64,000 nt of DNA. Source: Brevifilum sp029548365. GTDB taxonomy: Bacteria; Chloroflexota; Anaerolineae; Anaerolineales; Anaerolineaceae. The translations under genes and the position numbers were made by a program. The stretch spans positions 62,001-126,000 of the forward strand of contig DAOSSA010000001.1 in NCBI GenBank assembly GCA_035376985.1, written 5' to 3'. Below, in pieces: positions 17,531 to 26,561 of this stretch; position 1 is the stretch's first letter; every line of letters begins with the position of its first letter. Under the pieces are notes generated by a model that saw nothing but the letters and a program-made list of their open reading frames with translations, made no database searches and was not told where the DNA came from.

Positions 17531-20500
17531 TTATCTCACCTCTCGTAAGTTGTTTACCAGGTTGAGGGCTGTGACCACGCCAAGCTGGCGGATGATATTG
17601 TTATCATCAGGTGAATATTTTTTGGCTTGTTTCAGCATCAGTTCGGCACCTGGATAATCTTTGATTTCTTTTAATGCCAACCCGGCATAATAATAAGGTC
17701 GTGGGTCGGATTTATTCGCCTGGGAGCCTTTATCAAATATTTCTATGGCTTTTTCCACATCTCGACGCTCCTGGTAGGTTTTTCCTAATTCGATATAAGC
17801 CTCGATCAAGGTATCGTCTAACGTGATAGCCTGTGAGAGATGGGTGATGGCTTGGTCTAAATCTCCCTTGGCATGTTGCAAACGTCCCAACATTAAGTGT
17901 ATATCCGCCCGGTCGGGTGCAAACCTCAAGGTTGTTTGGGCAACTTTTTCTGCCTCCGTGATGCGATTTGCCTGGATCAACCATTCTGTGAGGCTGGTCA
18001 ACACTGCGGGTTCTTTAGGGTTATTTTGAGCCAGGATGATTAAATCTGGCAAAGCTTTTTCAACGCCAACCTGCTCTTTTTTTATTTTGAGATATTCCAA
18101 AGCCACTCTGGTGTTATCGGGGTCTTTATCCAGGCTCTGTAGCAGCGCTGACAAAGCTTGAGCAAATTTTCCCTGTTTTGCTAATGCACGGGCTAAAAAT
18201 ATCAATGCGGTTTCATTTTCACTGTGTTCTGTCAACACCGCTGTTGCTCGAGATTCAAGGTCAGAGTAATTATTTTGCTCGAATAAGAGTTTCATTTCCA
18301 CCTCGACCAGGCGCTCATCATCAGGGTCAAGTTGGCTGGCTTTGCGAATACTGCTGAGGGCATCAGAAATATCGCCCATGCGACGGTTAACTTCAGCCAT
18401 GGCAATCCAGCTATTGGGATCATCAGACTGGTACGCTGTGCTTTTTTCCAAATCTGATTTCGCCTGGATAAAGTTGTTGGTTTGCACATTAAGTGACGCG
18501 CTTTTTTGCCAGTAGTTTGCATTCTCTGGTTGATAATGCAGCGCAGATTGAATATGTTTTTCTGCCAGACCAGGGTTGGACAGCCTGGCATGCAGGTCAG
18601 CAGCCAGGACATGCCAATCGGGCTCTTCAGGCCAAAGGCTTATTGCCGTCTCAATTGAGTTAATTGCCTGTTCGGGCTGATCAAGACTGAGATAGGCCAG
18701 CAGAGCGTGATTAATTGGGTCGCCAGGGTCGATCTTGAGCGCATTTTCAATAACTAATGTCGCGTCGTGTCGCCCATGCCGTAGCGCGTAAACGCCGTAC
18801 GCTTGTAAAACCTTGACATTGTTTGAATACGCTTCGAGGATGTCCCGAATTAGATTTACATCTTCGCTGCCAATCAGTACCGCTGCTGCTTCTTCGGGGC
18901 CTTGCAGACAGGCGTCCACATTCAAGTGCACAGGCCAGCTGCCAGTAAAAGCTGATACAATCCTTGCTTTCAAGCAGATAATTTGATCCTGAGGAAGCTT
19001 GCTCTGAATTTTGACCAATAAGCGCTCTGCGGTAGTATGGTGTTCTTCTGATAGACAAACTGATCCGGGGCTGTGTGTGTTGATCGACACAGCAGTGGCG
19101 ATTTGCTGAACCTCCGCTGCGGCCACCAGCGCGTATAAATACCGCCAGTTGAATAAGGGTTGAGTATCGAATTGACCATAAACTTTAGACCAGGTCTGGA
19201 TTGCTTCTAAATGTTCATCCAGTGCCAGGCTTGCTTCCGAAATGCTGTGCTGGTTGATCATTTTCCTGAAGATTTCTGGCAGCGATCGCATCGAATGATT
19301 CCCGATGGTTGTTTTGAAGTTTTTGATTGCCTCGCTAAGGTGTTTTTTGGCAATGTCAAAGTCGCCATTGTTGGCAGCAAAACGGCTTTTTATCGCCAGT
19401 ACCCTGGGATAAGTTAAATCGAGGTCAGCCAGGAGCGAAAAGCGTTCCAAAGCTTGTTCGTTATTTTCCTGGTACAGGAATACTTCTATTTGGGAACAGA
19501 TCAAGTCCAGTAAATCCTGTGAATCTTTATTCTTCAGCAATTCTGATGAGGTGATGTGCTGTGTAACTGCCAGCACGGGTTTGTGATCCAACCCCACCAT
19601 AGCTGTCTCAATGATTGCATTGGTGAGTTTTATGTCGCGTTTATTTCTCTCGTGGGCAAGCGTTAGATGTTCTAATGACTCCTCGAAATGCCCCAGTGCT
19701 CTAAAAAGGTATCCAAGGCGAAGATGATACCCATCCAGCGTTAGGTCATGAGAGTAAAGCAGGGGTGATTTGTTGATTGGCAGGGGATAGGCGGTATCTG
19801 TCTCCAGTGTCTTCGAGGTTCTATCTTCAATGGATATCAATGCTGCGCAGGCGTGTTCGTATTCGCCAATATTAGAAAACAAATCAGCAGTTAATATCGC
19901 AATCTGGGGATATTGAGAAATAAGGCTCTGTTCAATATCAAGCGTATCTAAAGCTTGTTTGTGTTGGCCCTGTAAAGCGAAAATGATGGCTAGGTCCATT
20001 AACATTATCGGGTTGAAATCAGGATTTATTTGTAGGGCTTTTTCCAGGGCTTGGGCAGCTTTTTCGAGATCATTCAGGTGAACGCAAACATAAGCTGCCT
20101 GGTGGAGCAGGTCGGGATTGGGTAGCGGGGAAACAATAAAATCGACAACATTTTCCTGGGCTTCTTCCAGCAATCCCGCAGAAATCAGCGCTTTTGCCAG
20201 CCAAAGCCGCAACTCACTGCGGTGTGGAGAGAGCTGAAGCGCTTCTTTCAGTGCTCGAACTGCTTCTTCAGGGTCATTAGCGCGGGTTTTAAAACCGGCA
20301 TACCAGAGGATGTTGTTCAGGTCCTGTGGCGCCATTATCAGTGCGCTTTTGGCCATAGCGTTTGCTTTTCCAGGCAGGTCGGTAGCCTGTAAGGCATCTG
20401 CCAGGGCGTGGCGAATGACCAGGTTACTGGGTTGAATGTCAAGTGCATCCTGCAGTGCTGCCAGTCCAATTTCCGGATCGCCCAATCCCATGGCTGCTTG

Positions 20501-22963
20501 ACCCAACCCATACTTCAAACGCCAATCTTGCAGCAATTTATGCTGCTCTGCCGCCTTTGTCAGCCTGGTGTAAACATTAAATGCACTTTGATGCTGGCCA
20601 TTTAGCCGATCAACGTCGGCTAATAAACGAGTGATCACGGTTTGATCCGAGTGCATATGGGAAGCTCGTAAGAGGATTGCGTTGACTCGTTCCAGAGCCT
20701 GTCCCGTTTTTTGTTCTGGATCGGATTCCATTTGATCCAGAGCCAAATGAGAGGCAGCGACAACAGTTTGAACATCTTCTGGAAATTTCTCAGCAGCAAA
20801 GAGCAGGAGCGGCTCAGCAGAAGCAACCTGATCCAACGCCAGTAAAATATGCCCTAACAGCCTGGATGCTATTGGATTCTGCTCAAAATTGTCGCCAAAT
20901 GCTTCCATTAAGGGGTAGGCATGCTCAGGCTGACCTAACCGAAAATAAATATCCGCTAATTCGATTTTTCCTTCAATGTTCTGAGGATCAAGCTCATAGG
21001 CCTGCTTGTAAGCAGCGAGCGCCTCAGCGTAAGCATGGTTGGCATCCTGAGCTTTCCCAAGAGCCCGTAATAAGCGAGGTTGATCTGGGATAACCTTGAT
21101 ACTCTTTTTTAGCGTTTCAAGGGCGCGATCGGTTTGGTCATTCTCAGCCCATAGCCAGGCCATAGTTAACCAGGCGTCAGGCTCAGTCGGTATCAAATCG
21201 AGCACGCTTTCCATATGCTGGATTGCTTTAAGGGGGTCACCTTTAAGATGATAGATTTCCCCCAATAAAACCAGTGCTTTTGGATTTTTCTCGCTGCGAC
21301 GTAAAATGTTCTGGCAAATTGAAATAGCTGTTTCTGTTTGTTGTGTCCTTACAGCAGCTTTTGCAAACATTTCCAATTCTTCTATATCGCTGGTCTCCTC
21401 GGAATTAATCAACGTTTGCAGGAAGGTATAGGCATCTTGCCAACGTTCTGCGCGTGCATACAAGCGAGCCAATGAACGCTTGTGTGCAATCTCTGCGGGT
21501 TCAATCCGTTCAAGGTATGAAGTCAGCTCAATTGATTTCTCAATTTGGTTGGATTCATCGTACAAATCGCGAGCCATACTGATCGCTTGCAGATCGTTTG
21601 GATTTGATCGCAGATATTTTTCCAGCCAATGCAGACGATCTCCTTGATAATCTGCTTGTTGGATTGCCAACAAGATCTCTGCTTCTGGAGAGAGGTGCGG
21701 CTGGTGTACATAATAACTCGCCAGGGGCTGGTTTTTTCCATGCGACCATTTGCTCGACGGACTGTGAGAATTAATTGCAACATTGATGATCTCTTTGTCT
21801 TCTCCAGCAATCTGATGAAGCAATAGTTGCTTTTGGGTGGTTTCCGGCAATTCAGTTAACTGCTGGTGAGCATCTTCAAACTGACCATCGGCAATTAATG
21901 AGCGTGCGTAGAAAAGACGTGCTTGCTTGGAGTGGGGCACCGATTTAATGATTTCAAGCCAGCGGGTTGGTGCGACACGCCCGTCCTCATCAGCCAGTGT
22001 TTGAAAAAGCGCCTGTGCTTTCAAAAATTCTAAAAGTTCAGCCACTTTCTGATAGGTATCGGCTGCTTTTCGTTGGTTTCCAGTAAAAAAGTAAAACGCA
22101 GCCAAGCGATTAACATTTTCAGGTAAAGTGTACGAAACGGTCTTTTCCAGGGGATCAGAATCCGCACTGACGGCATCAAAGGCCTCGATTCCGGAAAAGA
22201 CACGGGCAAAGAATTCCCTGTTGTTCTTGGTCTGAAGCAGTTGCCTTGCTAAATTAATTTGTAATTCTTCTTGATTGAAATCTCTCAACCAGCTCAGGCT
22301 TTCCAATTGGAGATCTATCGGAAGTTGCTTAGCAAATTCAAACAATTGATCCAATAACAGACCGGTATCCATGGGATTTGTGATCAGGGTGTGTAAAAAG
22401 ATTGGAATAAAAGCCTGGCGTATTGAATCAGATGGCGAGGAAGCAAACTCATCAATCAAATCATTAAAATCGTGGCAAATAGAAAATAAACATGCAAAGG
22501 GTGTTTGCCAGATACGGTAGTTCTTGAGGATTGATTGAGGATTTCGCTGAATGAAAATTTCTTCAGAGAGACCTTTCCAGGTGTTTCTCCTTATTCGTCG
22601 TTCAAAGAGGGTTAAGGCGAGCAAACCTGCTGTATATAGATCAGCAGGAGGTAGGCTGGTGTTAAACACAGTTTCCAAAGTTTGGGCCGCCGCTGCTTTA
22701 ATCTGCGCTGGAAGGTTGAGCTCACTTTGGCCAAGGTCTGGAATGGAAAATCCGCTCTTCTGTTCAATCAACCAGGCAGCCATTTTCATGGGTGCGTAGC
22801 TGGCCAGGTCATTGGCGGCATTCATAAAAAATGGCAAACTGTGGTTTTCATCTTGAATAAATTGCCAGACCAAAGGGTCTTGTTGCAGGCTTTTCACCAA
22901 AATTTGACCATCATCGGGCGAAAAGCGCTGTCTGATTAAATCGAGCCAAGCTGTCAGTGACAT
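17531..22963 (-). CDS. Giant TPR-repeat protein (1810 aa)
   Basis: Almost the whole chain is tetratricopeptide repeats, including canonical units such as PDAWLTMAWLWAENDQTDRAL, ALAAYKQAYELDPQNIEGK and EKAIEIFDKGSQANKSDPR. I see no signal peptide, membrane segment or catalytic domain. It is likely a cytosolic solenoid scaffold. It sits between a small membrane protein (25 nt upstream) and the TPR-C25 peptidase (2 nt downstream) and must be made in concert with them. The size and exclusive pairing suggest it binds, inhibits or positions the peptidase, or acts as the sensor. No function can be given from sequence alone. Ribosome-site strength at ATG 22963 is modest (GGAAA). Confidence 0.85.
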   Translation of the reverse strand: MSLTAWLDLIRQRFSPDDGQILVKSLQQDPLVWQFIQDENHSLPFFMNAANDLASYAPMKMAAWLIEQKSGFSIPDLGQSELNLPAQIKAAAAQTLETVFNTSLPPADLYTAGLLALTLFERRIRRNTWKGLSEEIFIQRNPQSILKNYRIWQTPFACLFSICHDFNDLIDEFASSPSDSIRQAFIPIFLHTLITNPMDTGLLLDQLFEFAKQLPIDLQLESLSWLRDFNQEELQINLARQLLQTKNNREFFARVFSGIEAFDAVSADSDPLEKTVSYTLPENVNRLAAFYFFTGNQRKAADTYQKVAELLEFLKAQALFQTLADEDGRVAPTRWLEIIKSVPHSKQARLFYARSLIADGQFEDAHQQLTELPETTQKQLLLHQIAGEDKEIINVAINSHSPSSKWSHGKNQPLASYYVHQPHLSPEAEILLAIQQADYQGDRLHWLEKYLRSNPNDLQAISMARDLYDESNQIEKSIELTSYLERIEPAEIAHKRSLARLYARAERWQDAYTFLQTLINSEETSDIEELEMFAKAAVRTQQTETAISICQNILRRSEKNPKALVLLGEIYHLKGDPLKAIQHMESVLDLIPTEPDAWLTMAWLWAENDQTDRALETLKKSIKVIPDQPRLLRALGKAQDANHAYAEALAAYKQAYELDPQNIEGKIELADIYFRLGQPEHAYPLMEAFGDNFEQNPIASRLLGHILLALDQVASAEPLLLFAAEKFPEDVQTVVAASHLALDQMESDPEQKTGQALERVNAILLRASHMHSDQTVITRLLADVDRLNGQHQSAFNVYTRLTKAAEQHKLLQDWRLKYGLGQAAMGLGDPEIGLAALQDALDIQPSNLVIRHALADALQATDLPGKANAMAKSALIMAPQDLNNILWYAGFKTRANDPEEAVRALKEALQLSPHRSELRLWLAKALISAGLLEEAQENVVDFIVSPLPNPDLLHQAAYVCVHLNDLEKAAQALEKALQINPDFNPIMLMDLAIIFALQGQHKQALDTLDIEQSLISQYPQIAILTADLFSNIGEYEHACAALISIEDRTSKTLETDTAYPLPINKSPLLYSHDLTLDGYHLRLGYLFRALGHFEESLEHLTLAHERNKRDIKLTNAIIETAMVGLDHKPVLAVTQHITSSELLKNKDSQDLLDLICSQIEVFLYQENNEQALERFSLLADLDLTYPRVLAIKSRFAANNGDFDIAKKHLSEAIKNFKTTIGNHSMRSLPEIFRKMINQHSISEASLALDEHLEAIQTWSKVYGQFDTQPLFNWRYLYALVAAAEVQQIATAVSINTHSPGSVCLSEEHHTTAERLLVKIQSKLPQDQIICLKARIVSAFTGSWPVHLNVDACLQGPEEAAAVLIGSEDVNLIRDILEAYSNNVKVLQAYGVYALRHGRHDATLVIENALKIDPGDPINHALLAYLSLDQPEQAINSIETAISLWPEEPDWHVLAADLHARLSNPGLAEKHIQSALHYQPENANYWQKSASLNVQTNNFIQAKSDLEKSTAYQSDDPNSWIAMAEVNRRMGDISDALSSIRKASQLDPDDERLVEVEMKLLFEQNNYSDLESRATAVLTEHSENETALIFLARALAKQGKFAQALSALLQSLDKDPDNTRVALEYLKIKKEQVGVEKALPDLIILAQNNPKEPAVLTSLTEWLIQANRITEAEKVAQTTLRFAPDRADIHLMLGRLQHAKGDLDQAITHLSQAITLDDTLIEAYIELGKTYQERRDVEKAIEIFDKGSQANKSDPRPYYYAGLALKEIKDYPGAELMLKQAKKYSPDDNNIIRQLGVVTALNLVNNLREVR

Positions 22964-22988
22964 GATGTTTCCAATCTCGCTGATGGGG

Positions 22989-23318
22989 TCAATTCGTTAT
23001 ACCAAGATTTCTGGTGATGAAATATGCCGTTGTCAGCAAAGCAATACCCAGGAAAACAAGGAAAACGCCAATACCCGAATTGGTTTTAGAAAGATCGTGT
23101 AAGGCATTGATCAATGATGAGGCGTTGCCTACCAAGCCGGCGACATTGTCTGTAATGCCTTTTTCTGCTAGTTTTGTGGTCTGTTTGGCGATCGTTTTAA
23201 TGTCGCGGCCAATAGCATGCTTAATCAGGATAAAAATACTGACAAAAAGCACGATCAACCCAAGCAAGAACAACGCTGTTGCCATGGTCATTTGGAAATC
23301 AAAAGTTGATGTAAACAT
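22989..23318 (-). CDS. Small two-helix membrane protein, first gene of the sigma-54 operon
   Basis: A 109-residue protein with two hydrophobic helices (about 12-34 and 84-104) separated by a 45-residue soluble loop rich in Lys/Thr/Ala with amphipathic character (TIAKQTTKLAEKGITDNVAG). I recognise no family. The ATG at 23318 is preceded by GGAGG at a good distance, the strongest ribosome site in the operon. It is the first gene after the -24/-12 promoter, so it should be the most strongly produced. It could anchor the TPR/peptidase complex to the membrane, but this is only inferred from gene order. Confidence 0.8.
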   Translation of the reverse strand: MFTSTFDFQMTMATALFLLGLIVLFVSIFILIKHAIGRDIKTIAKQTTKLAEKGITDNVAGLVGNASSLINALHDLSKTNSGIGVFLVFLGIALLTTAYFITRNLGITN

Positions 23319-23321
23319 AAA

Positions 23322-23353
23322 AACACCTCCAGATTAATATCTCTGGAGGTGTT
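23322..23353 (-). terminator. Terminator-like hairpin overlapping the sigma-54 start site and the ribosome site
   Basis: On the minus strand, AACACCTCCAGA (23353-23342) pairs with TCTGGAGGTGTT (23333-23322) in a 12-bp stem with an 8-nt loop, followed by T's. It has the form of an intrinsic terminator for read-through from the kinase/activator genes. The 3' arm holds the GGAGG ribosome site of the next gene. The predicted sigma-54 start (about 23345) lies inside the 5' arm, so transcripts from that promoter would lack most of the stem. Confidence 0.7.
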
Positions 23354-23355
23354 GT

Positions 23356-23372
23356 AGCAAGTTCTGTGCCAA
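23356..23372 (-). promoter_or_regulatory. Sigma-54 (-24/-12) promoter
   Basis: The minus-strand sequence TTGGCACAGAACTTGCT matches the sigma-54 consensus TTGGCACG-N4-TTGCW at all key positions. GG is at 23370-23369 and GC at 23358-23357, with exactly 10 nt between them. It lies 20 nt past the stop of the NtrC-type activator and 38 nt before the ATG of the small membrane protein. The rpoN and activator genes are immediately upstream. Confidence 0.9.
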
Positions 23373-23391
23373 ACGATGGCTTTATGAAGAT

Positions 23392-24573
23392 TTAAATTGA
23401 GCTTCTTTCGATGATCTCTGAGGGCAGATGCTGGATATCGATTGCAGGGTCATCGCAGAAAATGATGGCGCGTTCGAGCGCATTGCGCAGTTCTCGGATA
23501 TTTCCTGGCCAGTCATAATCCACCATTGCCTCAAGTGCACGCGGGGTAACGTCCTTGATGTTGGTGCCCATGCTCATATTGCTTTGATTTAATAAAAGGC
23601 CAACCAGTTCGGGGATGTCGCCTTTACGTTTTCTGAGCGGTGGGATATCCAGGTCGACCACTTTCAAGCGGTAGTACAGGTCTTCTCGGAATTCACCATT
23701 TTTAATCATTTCTTTTAAATCCCGGTTTGATGCAGCGATAATCTGTACATCCACGCGGATGAGTGTCGTACCGCCAACCCGGCGAAAAGCATGCTCTTCG
23801 ATAGCCCGCAAAAGCTTCGCCTGCATGTCAAGTGGCATTGATGAAATTTCATCAAGAAACAGGATCCCACCATCAGCAACTTCCATCAAACCATTTTTAC
23901 GCTTGTTTGACGCGCCGGTAAAAGCATTCGCTTCATGCCCAAACAATTCAGATTCCAACAAGGTATTGGCAATCGCAGCGCAGTTGATTGCAATAAAAGG
24001 CTTGTCACTGCGGGGACCCGATTGGAGGATAAAAGTAGCCATAACCTCTTTTCCAGTTCCGGATTCGCCGGTAATTAAAACAGACACCGAAGCTTCAGCC
24101 GCACGTTGGGCAAGGTTGATCAAAGCTTGCATACGGGGGTGCTCACCGACTACGAATTTTGCTGACAAAGCTTGAGAATGACGCAAATGATCAAGTTCGC
24201 GACGCATGGCCACGAGGTCCTCTGCCCTGGATATTGATTTCTTCAAGGTTTTCATATCTATTGGTTTGGTAATGAAATCCAAGGCGCCTTTTTTCATTGC
24301 TTCCACGGCATAATCAATTTGACCGTGGGCTGTAATCACGATGAACTTAGGCTGAAAAGCCATTTGCACGACTTCATCTAATAGCGATAAACCATTGCCA
24401 TCGGGCAGCAGGATATCCAAAATACAGATATCAGCTTTATTCAACTCTAAAAAGCCGCGTGCTTCTTTGAGGGTGCCCGCCTCGAGAACTTCTTTGCCAT
24501 CTTTTCGTAAGCTGTCCGCGATCGCCTCTCGGGCAGTATCAACATCGTCTACAACCAGGATTGTTGCGCTCAT
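23392..24573 (-). CDS. NtrC-family sigma-54 activator lacking a DNA-binding domain
   Basis: The protein has 393 residues: a receiver domain (1-120; acidic pocket D9/D10, phospho-acceptor D53 in ICILDILLPDG) and a sigma-54 AAA+ domain (about 140-385; Walker A GESGTGKE, Walker B GGILFLDEISS). The sigma-54 contact loop reads NAFTGA instead of GAFTGA. The chain stops right after the AAA+ lid (ELRNALERAIIF...), with no Fis-type helix-turn-helix, and only 20 nt separate the stop from the sigma-54 promoter. Known activators without a DNA-binding domain (H. pylori FlgR, Chlamydia CtcC) work from solution. It overlaps the kinase gene as ATGA and is its evident partner. Confidence 0.9.
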   Translation of the reverse strand: MSATILVVDDVDTAREAIADSLRKDGKEVLEAGTLKEARGFLELNKADICILDILLPDGNGLSLLDEVVQMAFQPKFIVITAHGQIDYAVEAMKKGALDFITKPIDMKTLKKSISRAEDLVAMRRELDHLRHSQALSAKFVVGEHPRMQALINLAQRAAEASVSVLITGESGTGKEVMATFILQSGPRSDKPFIAINCAAIANTLLESELFGHEANAFTGASNKRKNGLMEVADGGILFLDEISSMPLDMQAKLLRAIEEHAFRRVGGTTLIRVDVQIIAASNRDLKEMIKNGEFREDLYYRLKVVDLDIPPLRKRKGDIPELVGLLLNQSNMSMGTNIKDVTPRALEAMVDYDWPGNIRELRNALERAIIFCDDPAIDIQHLPSEIIERSSI

Positions 24574-26561
24574 TCGTTGCCAGGACCTTTCTTCTTCAGT
24601 AAAAATATCTTAAATATTGTTCCCCCTGGGTAGCTATCAACCTCGATTTTGCCTTTGTGGGTATTGATGATTTGCTGGGTGATTGCCAAGCCCAGACCAG
24701 TGCCACGTTTCGAGCCCGTTACAAAAGGTTTGAACATGTGGGATTTAATTTCATCGGGTATACCTGTTCCGGTGTCAGTTAAGTTGATCTGAACGTAGCG
24801 ATGGTCTTGATCATCTTCGGCTTCTGTTAATTTAATTCCCAATGAGCCGCCTTTTTCAGCCATGGCATTGACTGAATTACTGATCAAGTTGGTAAATACT
24901 TGATCAAGAGCTCGCAGGTCGCCTTCGATAATTGGATTGTCAACCTCAGTTTCATAATAAGTCGAGATATTCAATCGCATTAGCCTGGGATGCCATCGCT
25001 CCAGCATTCGTGTGAGTAAAAAATTCAAATCCACCCCAGCCATTTTATATTCCAACGGTTTGGCAAAAGATAAGACGCTATCCATTAAATACATCAGTTT
25101 GTTACATTCATCACGGATGTTGTCCAGCCATTTCAAGTTTGGATCATCTTCTTCAAGGGAGTCTTCAATAACTTGTAAGGAGAGCATTATCGCATTGATG
25201 GGATTACGTACTTCGTGGGCAAAGATCGCGGTTACCTCACCTAAAATTGCTCGCTGTTCCAATTGCTTATTGATGGCCTGGTTTTCTTCTTGCTGGCTCA
25301 GGTCGCGAATCAACATGATTATTGAAAAGAGTTGCCCTTTGTTCATCACGGGCGACATTAGAATTTGAGCAGGGAAAGAGCGACCGGTGCGGTGGTAAAT
25401 GGTTAGATCGCCACCGGTAAGGCTGGGAATGCCCTGTTGGGTGGAACGCAGCGAAGATTCCAAGGATTCTGAGCCAATAAGAATGGAAGCAATTGGTTGG
25501 CGGAGTGCTTCGACATTGGCATATCCCAGGATTGCTTCCGCTGCTGGATTAATTTCTGCTACGGTTAAATCTGGTGCAAGGATGATCACTCCCTCTTCCA
25601 GGTTGGTAATGATCTCATTTTGGATTTTTACTACTTGTCTGATCTTGTGGTTGAGATGATTCAGAATTTGCTGCTTGTTATGGTTTTCCATTATCCCAGC
25701 TATATAAACCGCGAGCAATCTTGCCAGGGGAAGCGTGTTTAAATTGGGTACTTGCGATTCAGAACAGGCAACTAACAATCCAAAATTTGCTGCTTCCAAC
25801 CCCAGTGGGACACTGACCAAACAACCAAGCTGGGCTGCCATTGCAGAATGGTGAAGGCCAGAAACGGCGGGCAAACCTGGCGTCCATATCTCAGGGAATT
25901 GATGACTGAGAAGGTCTTCGTTGGTCAAGTGGATGGGTAATTCCGAGGCTCGCTCCTTATTTGACGTTAGATGAAGAACCATAGGCGGAGTCGACCCGGT
26001 TGCTTTGTATAAGCAAACGAGAGGCGTTTCCAATAATGCTCCAGCTTTCATAAGAATTTGTTCAAGAGCAGGATCCATCATTGGTTTGTTGGCCGATTGA
26101 AAGAGAGAGATCAGCCCTTCGATAACCGCAATTTGTTCACCTGCCAGAGATTTTTTGACTGATCGCTCCTCATCTGGCTTGAGGAGAATCACCAGATGCT
26201 CATCTGCATGGACAAGCGGGAAGATTCTGATAGTGACAGGCATTAATGGTAGTTTTTTATGGCGTAAAAGAGCTTTTTTATCATGCCCGCTGAAGGGGTC
26301 GGTATTAGATATATTCGGGAGCAAGGTTTTTATGGATTGATGAATGAAATCAGCCTCGCCGAGGTTGGTCAGCAAGAAAAGGGCATTGTTTGCCGCTAAG
26401 ATTGAATCATTGCTGGGCTGATAGATGATCGCAGGGTCCGGGATTAAATTAAATAATGTTAGGAGACTTTCAAGACCCTCATCAGGTGTGAAATTGAGGT
26501 TATAAGAATTGTCAGAGATATTCTTTGTCACATTTTTCTCATAGGGTAGCGAATTTCTCAT
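24570..26561 (-). CDS. Soluble PAS/GAF sensor histidine kinase
   Basis: A 663-residue kinase without transmembrane segments. Order: PAS-like (28-110), GAF-like (about 145-300), a second PAS (about 318-435), then HisKA with phospho-acceptor in FAHEVRNPINAI, and HATPase with NLISNSVNAMAEKGG, DTGTGIPDE and GSKRGTGLGLAI boxes, as in NtrB-type kinases. It is expected to sense a cytoplasmic signal and phosphorylate the adjacent sigma-54 activator (4-nt overlap). The 5' end overlaps rpoN by 23 nt. An in-frame GTG at 26531 is an alternative start, so the first ten residues are uncertain. Confidence 0.9.
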   Translation of the reverse strand: MRNSLPYEKNVTKNISDNSYNLNFTPDEGLESLLTLFNLIPDPAIIYQPSNDSILAANNALFLLTNLGEADFIHQSIKTLLPNISNTDPFSGHDKKALLRHKKLPLMPVTIRIFPLVHADEHLVILLKPDEERSVKKSLAGEQIAVIEGLISLFQSANKPMMDPALEQILMKAGALLETPLVCLYKATGSTPPMVLHLTSNKERASELPIHLTNEDLLSHQFPEIWTPGLPAVSGLHHSAMAAQLGCLVSVPLGLEAANFGLLVACSESQVPNLNTLPLARLLAVYIAGIMENHNKQQILNHLNHKIRQVVKIQNEIITNLEEGVIILAPDLTVAEINPAAEAILGYANVEALRQPIASILIGSESLESSLRSTQQGIPSLTGGDLTIYHRTGRSFPAQILMSPVMNKGQLFSIIMLIRDLSQQEENQAINKQLEQRAILGEVTAIFAHEVRNPINAIMLSLQVIEDSLEEDDPNLKWLDNIRDECNKLMYLMDSVLSFAKPLEYKMAGVDLNFLLTRMLERWHPRLMRLNISTYYETEVDNPIIEGDLRALDQVFTNLISNSVNAMAEKGGSLGIKLTEAEDDQDHRYVQINLTDTGTGIPDEIKSHMFKPFVTGSKRGTGLGLAITQQIINTHKGKIEVDSYPGGTIFKIFLLKKKGPGNE

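Noticed and set aside
14865..23318. A CRISPR type III-E style TPR-CHAT system
   Set aside because: No CRISPR repeats, no gRAMP/Cas7-11-like gene and no other cas gene are present. The peptidase motifs fit C25 better than CHAT, and regulation is by sigma-54.
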